From: Odoribacter sp. Z80
GTDB lineage: Bacteria > Bacteroidota > Bacteroidia > Bacteroidales > Marinifilaceae
Direction of reading: 5' to 3'
DNA length: 64,000 bases
NCBI RefSeq assembly: GCF_009935865.1
Contig: NZ_QWEL01000013.1
Location: 37,518-101,517 of the forward strand
Of the stretch, positions 54,376 through 63,982 are shown one piece after another. The position numbers and the translations under genes are program-made. How positions within the stretch are numbered: the stretch's first letter is position 1; the number at the start of each line of letters is the position of its first letter. The notes below the pieces were generated by a model. It was not told the DNA's origin, searched no databases, and saw nothing but the letters and a program-made list of their open reading frames with translations.

Positions 54376-55836
54376 ATGATTATGGCAAAGAGATGTGCAT
54401 ATATGAGTTGGGTGCTGGCGGGGTTGTTGTTAGTTGCTTGTGAGGATTGGCTGGATGTGCAGCCGAAGACTTCTATTCAGGAGAAGGAATTGTATCGTTC
54501 GGAATCCGGATTCAAGGATGTGCTGACCGGTTTCTACATTAAACTGGGAAATACAGGTCTGTATGGAAAAGACCTGACTTACGGTTTCCCTGAGTTGTTG
54601 GCGGGACGTTATGACAATACGATAGTCGCGGCCAATTTGTATAATTATCAGAAAGAATATGAGTCGCTGAAAAATAATATCTGGGCGGAAAGCTATAATC
54701 TGATAGCGAATATCAATAATTTCCTGTATTATATTGACCGGAACCGGGAGGTTATCAGGACGGCGGATTATTATGAAATCATGAAAGGGGAGGCATTGGG
54801 ATTGCGGGCTTTCCTGCATTTTGATTTGCTGCGTCTGTTCGGTCCCGTTTACGGTATGAATCCGACGGCGGAATCCATTTGTTACCGTACCCGGTTGGAT
54901 AAACTGGCTACTCCCCGATTGCCGGCCGTGGCTGTCATTGATTCTGTGTTGCGCGATTTGAAACAGGCTGAATCGTTATTGGACGGGCATGATAATGAGC
55001 AATTCTCGGCTGATGAGTATAATGAGGATCGGGACGCGTTTCTGGTGCTTCGGCAGTTGCGTATGAATATATGGGCTGTACGGGCGATGTTGGCGAGGGT
55101 GTATCTTTATAAAGGGGATGAGGCGAGCAAGACATTGGCTTATGATTATGCCAGACAGGTGATGGCATGTCCTTATGTTTCTTTGGCGGAGTCGAATGCC
55201 CAAAACCGGATTTTGTTCTCCGAACATCTTTTTTCGCTGCATATTTATGAGATGGAGAAATTGATGGAAGCGGATTTCGGCGCGGAGGCTTCTGACAAGT
55301 TGTATGCTTTGCAGGAGACGATAGACGGTTTGTATGAGAAGGGGAAGGGTTATTCGACCGATTTCCGGCAGAATAATTATTATTTTCAGCATGTCGGGGG
55401 AAAATTGGTATGCCGGAAGTTTGACCAAAGCAGATATGCCGGCAAGTATGATGGGGCGGAGATTATGCCTTTGATTCGTCTGCCGGAGATGTATTATATT
55501 GCGGCGGAGTGTACACCGGACGCTGCGGAGAGCGCGGACTTGCTGAATACGGTGCGGCATTTCCGTTCTATCCCGGAGAGCCTTGATATTCAGGCCGGAG
55601 AGGATTATGATAAGCCGGATCGCCGTCCGGGTACCGACCAGTCGAAGACTTTCCGTGTGAATGAGTTGCTGAAAGAGTATCAGAAGGAGTTTTATGGGGA
55701 AGGGCAGTTGTTTTACTTTTATAAAAGACATTTTTACCGGAGCTTTTTCAACTGCCGGTTGTCCGGTGAGTTGCAGCCGGAGCATTATATACCGCAGGTT
55801 CCGGATGATGAGAAAATATTTGGAAATTATAATTAA
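54376..55836 (+). CDS. SusD/RagB-family nutrient-binding outer membrane lipoprotein
   Basis: 486 residues. The lipoprotein signal is LAGLLLVAC, giving the typical CEDWLDVQPKTSI SusD start; ATG at 54376 or 54382 are both possible. SusD features include GFKDVLTGFYIKLG, a TPR-like helical core (GEALGLRAFLHFDLLRLFGPVYG) and the late LPEMYYIAAEC and NELLKEYQKEFYGEGQLFYFYKR motifs. It forms the lid over the SusC barrel and binds ligand at the surface. It starts 6 bases after susC and 12 bases before the next lipoprotein gene, so all are likely one transcript. Confidence 0.95.
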   Translation: MIMAKRCAYMSWVLAGLLLVACEDWLDVQPKTSIQEKELYRSESGFKDVLTGFYIKLGNTGLYGKDLTYGFPELLAGRYDNTIVAANLYNYQKEYESLKNNIWAESYNLIANINNFLYYIDRNREVIRTADYYEIMKGEALGLRAFLHFDLLRLFGPVYGMNPTAESICYRTRLDKLATPRLPAVAVIDSVLRDLKQAESLLDGHDNEQFSADEYNEDRDAFLVLRQLRMNIWAVRAMLARVYLYKGDEASKTLAYDYARQVMACPYVSLAESNAQNRILFSEHLFSLHIYEMEKLMEADFGAEASDKLYALQETIDGLYEKGKGYSTDFRQNNYYFQHVGGKLVCRKFDQSRYAGKYDGAEIMPLIRLPEMYYIAAECTPDAAESADLLNTVRHFRSIPESLDIQAGEDYDKPDRRPGTDQSKTFRVNELLKEYQKEFYGEGQLFYFYKRHFYRSFFNCRLSGELQPEHYIPQVPDDEKIFGNYN

Positions 55837-55848
55837 ACAGGTCGGACG

Positions 55849-56526
55849 ATGAGAAATGTTATTGTATTAAGTTGCGGTTTGTTTTTGCTTTTGGCCTGCC
55901 GGCAAAATGAAATAGAGGAGTATGCGGAGATTCCCCGTATCGGTTTTGAGAACACGTCCAATGTGGGTGGGTGTCCCGAGCGGTATGTCTTGTTTACGGA
56001 TGAGGATTATCTGAAACGTATCACCGTGAAAACGGATTCCGTGAAGGTGGAACTGATGGGACATGCCCTGGAAACACCCGGAACATGTTGTTTTGAGCGT
56101 ATCGATGAAGAGGAAAAAGCCGTTTTGCAGGTGGAATTGCCGTCACAGCTGACTGTTGTCCCTGGTGTTTATTCCTTTTATCTGAAGTTTGAGGTGTACC
56201 GTCCTGAGCAGACCGGAACCGGGTATTCCGCTTTACTGGGATTTGATACGGCACATCCTGAGCATGGTTTTGCTCCCGGGAAAGCAGAGGGGAAACAGAT
56301 GAGAATTGTCGGGGAGTACCGTTTGAAACCGTCGGTGTGGAACAATTATTTTGGTCTTTATAGCGATGGAAAATATCGTTTTATGTTGGATTTTTTTGGA
56401 GGTGTCTATACGTCTGTCGGTCAGACGTCCGAAAACCGTCGTATAGTTCGGGAGGCTTATGCGGAGTACCGTTTGACCCATCCGGCGATTGTGGATGAAA
56501 ATGGCAATGAGATAGTGTTTCCTTAA
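55849..56526 (+). CDS. DUF4843-type lipoprotein
   Basis: 225 residues with a lipobox (FLLLAC, Cys17). The pattern of an N-terminal beta-sandwich with YVLFTDEDYLKRITVKTDSVKVELMGHAL, a LTVVPGVYSFYLKFEV segment and a C-terminal helical/aromatic part (YFGLYSDGKYRFMLDFFGG) fits the DUF4843 family, which follows SusD in many Bacteroidales loci that also carry a PKD-like lipoprotein. It is probably an accessory ligand-binding component at the cell surface; the substrate is unknown. It sits 12 bases after susD. Confidence 0.8.
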   Translation: MRNVIVLSCGLFLLLACRQNEIEEYAEIPRIGFENTSNVGGCPERYVLFTDEDYLKRITVKTDSVKVELMGHALETPGTCCFERIDEEEKAVLQVELPSQLTVVPGVYSFYLKFEVYRPEQTGTGYSALLGFDTAHPEHGFAPGKAEGKQMRIVGEYRLKPSVWNNYFGLYSDGKYRFMLDFFGGVYTSVGQTSENRRIVREAYAEYRLTHPAIVDENGNEIVFP

Positions 56527-56540
56527 ATCAATATGTGTTT

Positions 56541-58181
56541 ATGAATAGGATTGTTTTAGTGATTATGATATGGATAGCCGTTGGGTGTTATGATGACCTG
56601 GGGAATTACGATTGCCGGAAAATCAATGAATTGACGGTTATCTTGCCGGAGGTAATGGAGGTGACCGTACCCACGGAGGATTCTGTGGAAGTGGTTGTAG
56701 CTCCTGAAGTACGGCAATTGTCGCGGACGGATAATGGAAACCTGAAGTATTCCTGGCGGAAGAAAGGCGGTGCCGGTTCGTCCGACTGGACGGTTTGTGA
56801 CAGCGGCAAGGATTTGCATGTCTGGGTTAGGAGCCGTAGTACGGAATCCCTGAACTTCCGGTTTGCCGTGACCGATACCGTATTGGGGATTACTTCTTAT
56901 AAGGAGATTGCGCTGAAAATGCTGAATCCCTTGGAAAATGCCTGGTTTGTACTCCAGGAGCGGGAAGGAAAAACTGTTTTGGGGGCAGTGGATGGCAGTG
57001 GACCTGGAGCTTTGATTAAACCGGATATTTACGGAGAGTTGATGGGGCCGGGGAAAACGATCGCCGGGACGCCGAGGGCTTTGGCGGTGATTCCGAACTT
57101 ATCGCCGGGCAAACTGGAAACAATGACTGTCATTGATTTACTGACCAGTGAAGGCGGAATGATGATGGATTCCAGGACATTGGAAACGATTTATGATTAC
57201 GGGGAGATGCTGTTGGGATTGAAAGGCGCGGCTAATCCGCAATACGTCAAGGCTGACCAAGGGGAATTGGTGATTGACGACGGGAAAATGTGGTATGCCG
57301 CATGGTCGGAGTATTCGGTATTTTATCCGATTAAATTAGACGAATCTATTGGTACGGATTATGAATTGACGCAGGCCATGATATTGCTGAATGACCAGAT
57401 TATAGCCTACGATTGTCTGAATGAGTGTTTTTTGTGGTACAACCGTTGGGACAATCCGGTCATATTGTATGGGGAAACGGTCAGAAATGGCGAGGAACAG
57501 TATTATGACGTAGACGGAAGCCGGAATAGGGCCCGTTTGAAACGGGTAGGAGAGATTCCGGAGTATCCCAACCAGTTTGATCCGGATGTGTTGGATGGCC
57601 GGAAAGCGTTGTTTATGGGAGTACATTCTTTGGCCGGCATGGGCGCTTCCCAAAAAGGGATGGCCATCCTGAGCGAAGGGCGGCAGCTGCATCTTTATGA
57701 GTTCAGCAATGACGGATTATATAGCGGGGACCGGCCGCGCTGTTCCGGTTATTACAGGTTTATGCCATCCACGGGTGATGAGATGTCCTGGCAGTTTGCC
57801 ACTTCCTGTTATTTCAATAATATTTTTTTCTATGCGTCCGGCAATAAAGTGTTCCGGGTGGACCTGAACAGTTTTGTTCCTTTGGAAACGAAGATTTATG
57901 AATATCCGGACCCTACAGCCCGGATTACGAAGATGAAATTCCGGCACGAGCGTTTTGCGCAAATGTCCCTTGACTGGAGTTCCATGAATGTGGTCACGGA
58001 GGATCAGCCTTATTGGTTAGGGCTTGCCGTAGAACAAGCGGACGGTAAGGCCTCTTTGGTTGAAATGCGTTTGAAGTCCAGTGGTGAAATATGGAAAGAA
58101 GAGGGGATGGCCAAGGTTTTCGAATATCCCGGTTTTGAAGGAATTGTTGATATCGGTTATTCTTTTCATTTAAGTAAATAG
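56541..58181 (+). CDS. PKD-like family lipoprotein
   Basis: 547 residues from ATG 56541 (MNRIVLVIMIWIAVGC); the GTG at 56535 would add two residues. The lipidated Cys16 is followed by YDDLGNYD, the standard opening of PKD-like lipoproteins in SusCD loci. Residues ~25-125 are Ig/PKD-like (LKYSWRKKGGAGSSDW; FRFAVTDTVLGITSYKEIAL). The rest looks like a propeller-type beta repeat region (NAWFVLQEREGKTVLGAVDGSG; NNIFFYASGNKVFRVDLNS). Likely a surface accessory binder of the same complex as SusC/SusD. It precedes the metalloprotease gene by 3 bases. Confidence 0.82.
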   Translation: MNRIVLVIMIWIAVGCYDDLGNYDCRKINELTVILPEVMEVTVPTEDSVEVVVAPEVRQLSRTDNGNLKYSWRKKGGAGSSDWTVCDSGKDLHVWVRSRSTESLNFRFAVTDTVLGITSYKEIALKMLNPLENAWFVLQEREGKTVLGAVDGSGPGALIKPDIYGELMGPGKTIAGTPRALAVIPNLSPGKLETMTVIDLLTSEGGMMMDSRTLETIYDYGEMLLGLKGAANPQYVKADQGELVIDDGKMWYAAWSEYSVFYPIKLDESIGTDYELTQAMILLNDQIIAYDCLNECFLWYNRWDNPVILYGETVRNGEEQYYDVDGSRNRARLKRVGEIPEYPNQFDPDVLDGRKALFMGVHSLAGMGASQKGMAILSEGRQLHLYEFSNDGLYSGDRPRCSGYYRFMPSTGDEMSWQFATSCYFNNIFFYASGNKVFRVDLNSFVPLETKIYEYPDPTARITKMKFRHERFAQMSLDWSSMNVVTEDQPYWLGLAVEQADGKASLVEMRLKSSGEIWKEEGMAKVFEYPGFEGIVDIGYSFHLSK

Positions 58182-58184
58182 CGG

Positions 58185-60554
58185 ATGAAGAATTTTTATG
58201 TCGTGTCGGTTCTGGTGGTGTCGTTCCTTGTCTGTGCGGGGAAAGGAAAGGCGGAGGAAAGAGGCGAGGGTGTTTCTGTGAAAGAGTTTTTCCTGTCCGC
58301 CGATTCTGTAAAATGCCATCCGGGATTGCTGAATGTTTTTGAATCCGGAGGGCATTATTATTGGCAGATTGCGGATAGTCTGTGTGGGAGGGATTTTTTA
58401 GTGGCCACCACTTTGCTGAAAGGGGCGGCCCGGGAAAAAAGATATCCGGACCAGCGTTACGGGTATGCGGGTGACCGGTTGGATGTGCAATTGTTCCGGA
58501 TGGTAAGGCGGGACGGTAAATTATATCTGATACAACCTTTTATACAGGATGTTGTCGCGGATACGCTGAATGAACTGGCCTGTATCGCCCGGCAAACGGG
58601 AGAAGGATGCGTGTTGGCGGAATTGGGAATTGAGGCGGAGGATGCGGACGGTGTATTGGTGGAGGTGACGGAATTGTTGGAGGATAATGAGTCGTTTTTC
58701 GGTTTGAAGAATTTCGAAATGGAATTGGGAATCGGTACTTACCTGCCGGAGAGCTCTTGTCTCAAGGCGATACGGGTGTCACCCCGGAGTATGACGTTCC
58801 GTTTTGTCAGGAGTTATATGTCGGTGAATTATATTCCGGACCCTGCGGTCAAATCCGAGCCGACGCGCTGGGAGTATGGGGTCTCTGTTTGTCTGTTGCC
58901 GGAGAAGCCGATGCGTAGGCGCCGGCAGGATGTCCGGGTAGGGTATTTTTCCAATCGGTTCCGGGAATACGGGCATGCTCTTTTCCAGCCGGAAAGTGTG
59001 GCTTTTATTTCCCGTTGGAGACTGGAACCTTCGGAGAAAGACAGGGAAGCTTATGCCCGGGGGGAATTGGTAGAGCCGGAGAAGCCGATAGTGTATTATA
59101 TCGACCGGCATACTCCGGCGTGGTTAGCGTCGTATGTGAAAAAGGCCGTAGAAGCTTGGCAGCCGGCTTTTGAACAGGTGGGGTTTAAAAATGCGATCCG
59201 GGCCTGTCCGGAACCTGAACCGGAGGATGAACCCGGATTTTCTCCCGATGACGCTCTTGTCTCTTATATTTCATATAAGGTTTCGCCTTTCGGGAATGCT
59301 TATGGACCTTCATCGGTAGATCCTCGGTCGGGAGAAATCTTATGCAGCCATATCGGAATATTCAATGGAATTTCGGAACTGGTACAGGGCCTTTATTTCT
59401 GTCAGGCCGGAGCGGTCGATTCGTTGGCCTGCCGGATTGTATTACCGGATACTTTGCTGGGAAAGCTGATTCAATATGTGGTATGTCATGAAGTAGGGCA
59501 TGCTTTGGGATTAAAACATAATTTCCGGGGAAGCAGTGTCTATTCCGTGGAACAGCTCCGGGACGGTGATTTTGTCCGTCAGAATGGCTATGGAGCTTCG
59601 ATTATGGATTATATGCGGTTTAATTACGCGGCCCAACCGGAGGATGGTGTCGCTCCGGATGATTTGATTCCCCGGGTGGGGGCTTATGACCGTTGGGCCA
59701 TAGCCTGGGGGTATCGTTATTTCCCGGAAATGACGGAACATGAGGAAACGGAGTATTTGCGGAAGTGGACGGATGAGAAGGAACGTAATCTCTTGTACAG
59801 ATACAATGGGACGAACAACACGGATGTGTTGAGTCAGAGTGAAGATTTGGGGAATAATCAGATGCGGACAAATGCCTTGGGAATTGAAAATATGCGGAGA
59901 TTGATGGAATTGGAGGCTTGGAATGCCGATGATGAAGTGTCCCGTTTGGTGATGGGGTATCGTTATCAGGTCATGCTCAGAAATTTTTACGGATTTATGG
60001 AGCAGGCTTTAATGAATATCCGGGGGATGACGGAACAGATGAATGTCCATGCGGGAAACCGCAAAACGATGGTACCTGTCCCGAAGTGGCGGCAACAGGA
60101 GGCACTGGCATTTTTAGAGCGGTATGTCTGTACGCCTCCCGGATGGCTGTTCCGCCCGGAGTTGTTCCGTCGCTATAAGATTGACCAGCGGCTGAATGTG
60201 GAAAGTCTGTTGATGCAGTTCGTCGCTGGTCTGTCGGAAAGATTGCGGTTAGCGCCATCGGCTGAGTATCCTCAGGAAGAATTGTTGTCGGATATCAGGC
60301 ATTGTATTTTCAGAGAATGGGAAAACGGGGAACCGGTCAGTAAAGACCGAAAGATTTTACAGCGTTTTTATATTGAGCGGTTGAAACAGATTGCCGACAG
60401 CGAGCATGAGGATTGCCGGATTGCTTTATGGGCACTTGGAGAATTGGACGAGTTGGCGGAATTGGCGGAACGGTATGCCGGATTTTCGGTCGGGAAAGAG
60501 TATCCGCGCAGCGTGATTACCGGTATTGAAAATTGGAAAAGAAAAGGACAATGA
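58185..60554 (+). CDS. Zinc-dependent metalloprotease (DUF5117/DUF4953 type), active site intact
   Basis: 789 residues, signal peptide ending near GKAEE. The N-terminal part (LFRMVRRDGKLYLIQPFIQD; FVRSYMSVNYIPDPAV) fits the DUF5118/DUF5117 region. The catalytic domain begins PIVYYIDRHTPAWLASYVKKAVEAWQPAFEQVGF and carries VVCHEVGHALGLKHN, the met-zincin motif HExxHxxGxxH with zinc ligands His435, His439, His445 and Glu436 as base. A Met-turn-like SIMDYMRFNY follows. Such enzymes are secreted or periplasmic peptidases. It begins 3 bases after the PKD-like gene, and its stop overlaps the start of a paralogue in ATGA, so the two are translationally coupled. Confidence 0.93.
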   Translation: MKNFYVVSVLVVSFLVCAGKGKAEERGEGVSVKEFFLSADSVKCHPGLLNVFESGGHYYWQIADSLCGRDFLVATTLLKGAAREKRYPDQRYGYAGDRLDVQLFRMVRRDGKLYLIQPFIQDVVADTLNELACIARQTGEGCVLAELGIEAEDADGVLVEVTELLEDNESFFGLKNFEMELGIGTYLPESSCLKAIRVSPRSMTFRFVRSYMSVNYIPDPAVKSEPTRWEYGVSVCLLPEKPMRRRRQDVRVGYFSNRFREYGHALFQPESVAFISRWRLEPSEKDREAYARGELVEPEKPIVYYIDRHTPAWLASYVKKAVEAWQPAFEQVGFKNAIRACPEPEPEDEPGFSPDDALVSYISYKVSPFGNAYGPSSVDPRSGEILCSHIGIFNGISELVQGLYFCQAGAVDSLACRIVLPDTLLGKLIQYVVCHEVGHALGLKHNFRGSSVYSVEQLRDGDFVRQNGYGASIMDYMRFNYAAQPEDGVAPDDLIPRVGAYDRWAIAWGYRYFPEMTEHEETEYLRKWTDEKERNLLYRYNGTNNTDVLSQSEDLGNNQMRTNALGIENMRRLMELEAWNADDEVSRLVMGYRYQVMLRNFYGFMEQALMNIRGMTEQMNVHAGNRKTMVPVPKWRQQEALAFLERYVCTPPGWLFRPELFRRYKIDQRLNVESLLMQFVAGLSERLRLAPSAEYPQEELLSDIRHCIFREWENGEPVSKDRKILQRFYIERLKQIADSEHEDCRIALWALGELDELAELAERYAGFSVGKEYPRSVITGIENWKRKGQ

Positions 60555-62680
60555 AAAGGTTTTGTTTGGGAATATTTTTTATGATAAATGCCTGGATAGG
60601 TGTTTCTCAAAGTCAGATAAAGAGTTTTGACGAATTTTACCGACGGGAAGAGATGACCTGTTACAAGGGTATTTTATCTGTTTACTGCCGGAAGGAAAAA
60701 ATATACCTTGAGGTGCCGGAAAATTTGCTGGGACGGGAGTTGCTTTTGACCGCCCAGGTAAACCGGGGAGGCATGATGCTCGGACGTCCCTTGCCTGCTT
60801 TGGGAGTATTCCGTTTTACGCGGGGAGAAGAAGGAAAACTGTATTTGCGGCAGGGAAAATATACGGAACGGATGACGGATCGGCGAAATCCTTTGGCCGG
60901 GGTATTGGCGAACTCCAATCATCAGCCGGTAAACGAGGTATTTGATGTCTTGACGGTAAATCCGGATAATACAGGCTATATTATTGATATTACAAAGGCA
61001 CTGAAGAGCGGGAAAGGTTGGATGAATCCTAAATTGGAGCATTTGAGGAATGCCGGTCCGGATATGACCTTGAAGCGGGTGGAAACAACAGAGGACGGGG
61101 TGGCTTTTGCTTTTATGAAAAATTATTTTTATTCCTATCCATTGGAGGCGGCAGGGGTAAAACGTCAGGAGGGAAAAATTCCGGTCGAACTCGGGTGTAT
61201 GATTCGCCTGTTGCCGGAGTTGCCTTTGTCGTTGAAATACGCCGCGGCTTGTCCGGGATATGATGTGGTCCGTTTTATGGAATATGGGAGGAATCCTTAT
61301 GGTGTCACAACGGATTCCGTTATTCAGCGTTGGCGCTTGGAAATTCCCCGGCAAGAACGGACGGCTTGTTGGAAAGGAAATAAAGCGCGGCCTTTGGAAC
61401 CTATTGTATTTTACATTGATGCCGATTGTCCGAAAGTGTGGCGTCCCTGGATTGAAAAGGCGGTCCTTGACTGGAACCGGGCTTTTGAGGATGCCGGATT
61501 CCGGGAGGCTTTACAGGTGTGCATGACGGGAAAGATGGAGAATACGGTGAAATACCGGGCTTTGATCTCTTATGATTTGAGTGTTTCGTCGTTGAGTAGT
61601 GAGAAAGTCACACATCCGGAGACGGGGGAAATTCTTGCCTGTAGGATTAACATCGGGCAGGGGGTGTGGGAAAAACAGCGGGAACGGTATTTGTTGCAGT
61701 GGGGTGCCGTTGACCGGAGGATACTGGAGGATTTTGACCATACGGAAGTTGCCGGAGAGATTTTATGTTCGTTGTTAACCCGGGAAATAGGCCGTATGTT
61801 GGGATTGAAATGTGCGGTTATGGGAGGGAATGCCTATGATGATATGATACAATCCGTTGAATCGCGGGGTGCGGGAAAGGTGTTGCCCGGAGTGAGTGCG
61901 TCTGACAGGTCGGTGATTGCAGGTGGTTATGGATACGAGCCTTGTCGGGGTGAAACGGGAGAAGTGACAGTTCGTGCGACCCGGCGAGAGACGGCAAAAG
62001 AGGGCATCCGTGCCGTGGAATATGGAATCAGCAATCTGCATACTGTTTACAAGCAATTGGGGGAGGATTTCTGTCCGGGAAAGAGCGGAATGGAAAAGAT
62101 GGTTTGGTTGGAGCATATACATCAGACAGGTAACGAGCTGTATGACGAATATCTTTCGGAGGTGGCCGGATATATGGGGAAGGGTGCGGAGAGGGAGGTC
62201 ATGGCATTTCTGGAACGCTATTTGTTTGCACCGGATGTCCGATGGCCTTCATTTTCTGTTTTGGCAAAGGAAAGCGGAGAGGAGACGGAATGTGAGAGAC
62301 TGGCTTGTTGTAAAAATGTGTTGCGGAAAATGTATGCGCCCAGGCTTGCCAGACGACTTTTGCAAAGGGATTCCGGATATACTCTGCATGAATTGTACAA
62401 GGATTTGCACCGGCTTGTTTTTGCGGATTTTGAGAAAAAGGCTGATTTGTCCGCTTTTGATTTGAATCTACGACATTCCGCCTTGAAGATTTTGCTGGAA
62501 GTTGCCGTGGAGGAAAATGCGGGTGATTGTGACAGTGAGTATCAGGTTTGCCTTTATTTTGAATTGCAGGGCTTGCGGGAACATTTCCAGCGTTTGGCGG
62601 AAGAGATGCCGGATTCTTTATCCGGCAGGTTTTATCAGTTTTGGCAAAAGAAAATAGAAAAGCGGATGGGGTTTGAATAA
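60551..62680 (+). CDS. Metalloprotease paralogue with degenerate zinc site (predicted pseudoprotease)
   Basis: 709 residues from ATG 60551, which overlaps the previous TGA (ATGA). An upstream in-frame TTG at 60533 is less likely. A signal peptide runs to about residue 19. The protein follows the preceding protease along its length (LTAQVNRGGMMLGRP; IVFYIDADCPKVWRPWIEKAVLDWNRAFEDAGF; ASDRSVIAGGYGYEP). At the zinc motif it reads REIGRMLGLKC (residues 411-421): the three ligand His positions are Arg411, Arg415 and Cys421, while the Glu and Gly are kept. The Met-turn SIMDYM is also lost. The rest is an uninterrupted, well-formed ORF, so this is not a decayed gene. A binding, chaperone or regulatory role beside the active enzyme is inferred. 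Confidence 0.88.
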   Translation: MKRFCLGIFFMINAWIGVSQSQIKSFDEFYRREEMTCYKGILSVYCRKEKIYLEVPENLLGRELLLTAQVNRGGMMLGRPLPALGVFRFTRGEEGKLYLRQGKYTERMTDRRNPLAGVLANSNHQPVNEVFDVLTVNPDNTGYIIDITKALKSGKGWMNPKLEHLRNAGPDMTLKRVETTEDGVAFAFMKNYFYSYPLEAAGVKRQEGKIPVELGCMIRLLPELPLSLKYAAACPGYDVVRFMEYGRNPYGVTTDSVIQRWRLEIPRQERTACWKGNKARPLEPIVFYIDADCPKVWRPWIEKAVLDWNRAFEDAGFREALQVCMTGKMENTVKYRALISYDLSVSSLSSEKVTHPETGEILACRINIGQGVWEKQRERYLLQWGAVDRRILEDFDHTEVAGEILCSLLTREIGRMLGLKCAVMGGNAYDDMIQSVESRGAGKVLPGVSASDRSVIAGGYGYEPCRGETGEVTVRATRRETAKEGIRAVEYGISNLHTVYKQLGEDFCPGKSGMEKMVWLEHIHQTGNELYDEYLSEVAGYMGKGAEREVMAFLERYLFAPDVRWPSFSVLAKESGEETECERLACCKNVLRKMYAPRLARRLLQRDSGYTLHELYKDLHRLVFADFEKKADLSAFDLNLRHSALKILLEVAVEENAGDCDSEYQVCLYFELQGLREHFQRLAEEMPDSLSGRFYQFWQKKIEKRMGFE

Positions 62681-62714
62681 TGGTTGATATAGTCTTATGT
62701 AAAATGGTAATTGT

Positions 62715-63860
62715 ATGAAAAAATGGATTGTTTGTATATTGGGAATTGTTTTGACGGGATGTGTCTCTTCTTCTAAAAATACGGATTCCGGAGTTATAGT
62801 GTTGGATGGGACGAATGTGACGGACAAGACCCGGGAAAATTTTGATTTATCCGCTTGGGTGAAAGATTGGGATTTTGCCGTACTCGAACAAAATGATTCC
62901 TGTCAGCTGAGTAAAATCAGGCAGATTAAAATTGTCGGAGAGGATGTTTTTGTCGTCAATGTGGAAGAATTGCGGTCTGATATATATCGTTTTACAACGG
63001 CCGGACAGTTCAGAAACCGCATCGGAAGACCGGTCAGCGGGTATGGTTTTGTGACCAATACGGTGATTGACTCGCTAAACCGTAAGATATATTTGCTGGA
63101 TATTTTTGAAAGCTCCGTTCATTTGTATGATTATGAGGGGAAGTATTTGAGGAGTTACAGACCTTATCCTTTGCTTCAATATGTGGCTGACGCGGTTTGC
63201 TTGGGTGATAATGAAATACTGGGGTATTACGGCATAACCCGGGACCACAGACTGGCTTATTTTACAGCGGATTCTCTTTTACTGGTGAAGGATACGCTGT
63301 CTTATTATGAAGTGGGCAGCGGTAATCCGGGGGTTTTTAATTTTTCACAAAACGCGATAAGCCATTATGACGGACGTGTTTTGTTAATCCGGCCTTTTTG
63401 TGATACGATTTTCGAATACCGTGACCGCTGTCTCCGACCTGCTTTTATCACTGAGACAGGTGCTTCCTTGCCTGTCGGATACCAGTTAGAGAATGTCCCG
63501 GATTGTATCGGGGTGAAGAGTGAACTGGAGGCGAAGGGGTATTTCCCGAAATCCGGTATATTTGAGACAGATTCCCACATTTGGGTAGGAGGAGGCGCGA
63601 ATCGCTTGATGTATGACAAGCAGGAGGGGCGGGGAATTTACTTCAGGGATTCTTTGTGTTGTCATCCGGATGTTTTCCCTCCCCTGGATTTTATCGGGCG
63701 TAAAGGTGAGTTTTTGGTTGCGTTGGCTTCCGGCGGGGAAATTTTGGAGATTAGAGAGGCGATGAAGAGGCAGGGAATGGAACCGGACGGGAAGTTGAAA
63801 GAATTGTTTGGGAAGGTTGGAGAAGAGGATTATGTGTTGTTTTTCTATTTGTTTGGTTGA
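62715..63860 (+). CDS. Six-bladed beta-propeller lipoprotein
   Basis: 381 residues with lipobox VLTGC (Cys16). A repeated strand pattern of the type xxIxIVGEDVFVVN, IYRFTTAGQFRNRIGRPVSGYGF, VIDSLNRKIYLLDIFESSVHLYDYEGKYLRSYR, GRVLLIRPFCDTIFEY and THIWVGGG-like (DSHIWVGGGANRLMYD) is typical of the six-bladed propeller (DUF4934-like) lipoproteins of Bacteroidales. No catalytic motif is seen. It follows the pseudoprotease gene by 34 bases and is the last gene of the locus; its ligand is unknown. Confidence 0.83.
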   Translation: MKKWIVCILGIVLTGCVSSSKNTDSGVIVLDGTNVTDKTRENFDLSAWVKDWDFAVLEQNDSCQLSKIRQIKIVGEDVFVVNVEELRSDIYRFTTAGQFRNRIGRPVSGYGFVTNTVIDSLNRKIYLLDIFESSVHLYDYEGKYLRSYRPYPLLQYVADAVCLGDNEILGYYGITRDHRLAYFTADSLLLVKDTLSYYEVGSGNPGVFNFSQNAISHYDGRVLLIRPFCDTIFEYRDRCLRPAFITETGASLPVGYQLENVPDCIGVKSELEAKGYFPKSGIFETDSHIWVGGGANRLMYDKQEGRGIYFRDSLCCHPDVFPPLDFIGRKGEFLVALASGGEILEIREAMKRQGMEPDGKLKELFGKVGEEDYVLFFYLFG

Positions 63861-63949
63861 TGTGTGATGATGTTTGAATATATAATATCTTGATTTTTAG
63901 AATTTAATGTGGTTTGGTGAAAAAAAGTTAGAAAAAAGTTCTGAAAAAA

Positions 63950-63982
63950 TTTGGAGATAATATATATGAAGTATTATTTTTG
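63950..63982 (+). promoter_or_regulatory. Consensus promoter at right edge, possibly for a stable-RNA operon
   Basis: TTTG at 63950-63953 and TATTTTTG at 63975-63982 match the -33/-7 consensus with a 21-base spacer. Three A-tracts in the 40 bases upstream (63920-63949) look like an UP element. The sequence after it (CATCCGCTTTCG) resembles what I recall of rRNA operon leaders in Bacteroidales. The driven gene lies outside the window. Confidence 0.5.

Noticed and set aside
60551..62680. Decayed pseudogene of the upstream metalloprotease
   Set aside because: The frame is uninterrupted over 709 codons with signal peptide and conserved flanking segments; only the zinc site is altered, so a functional inactive paralogue fits better.
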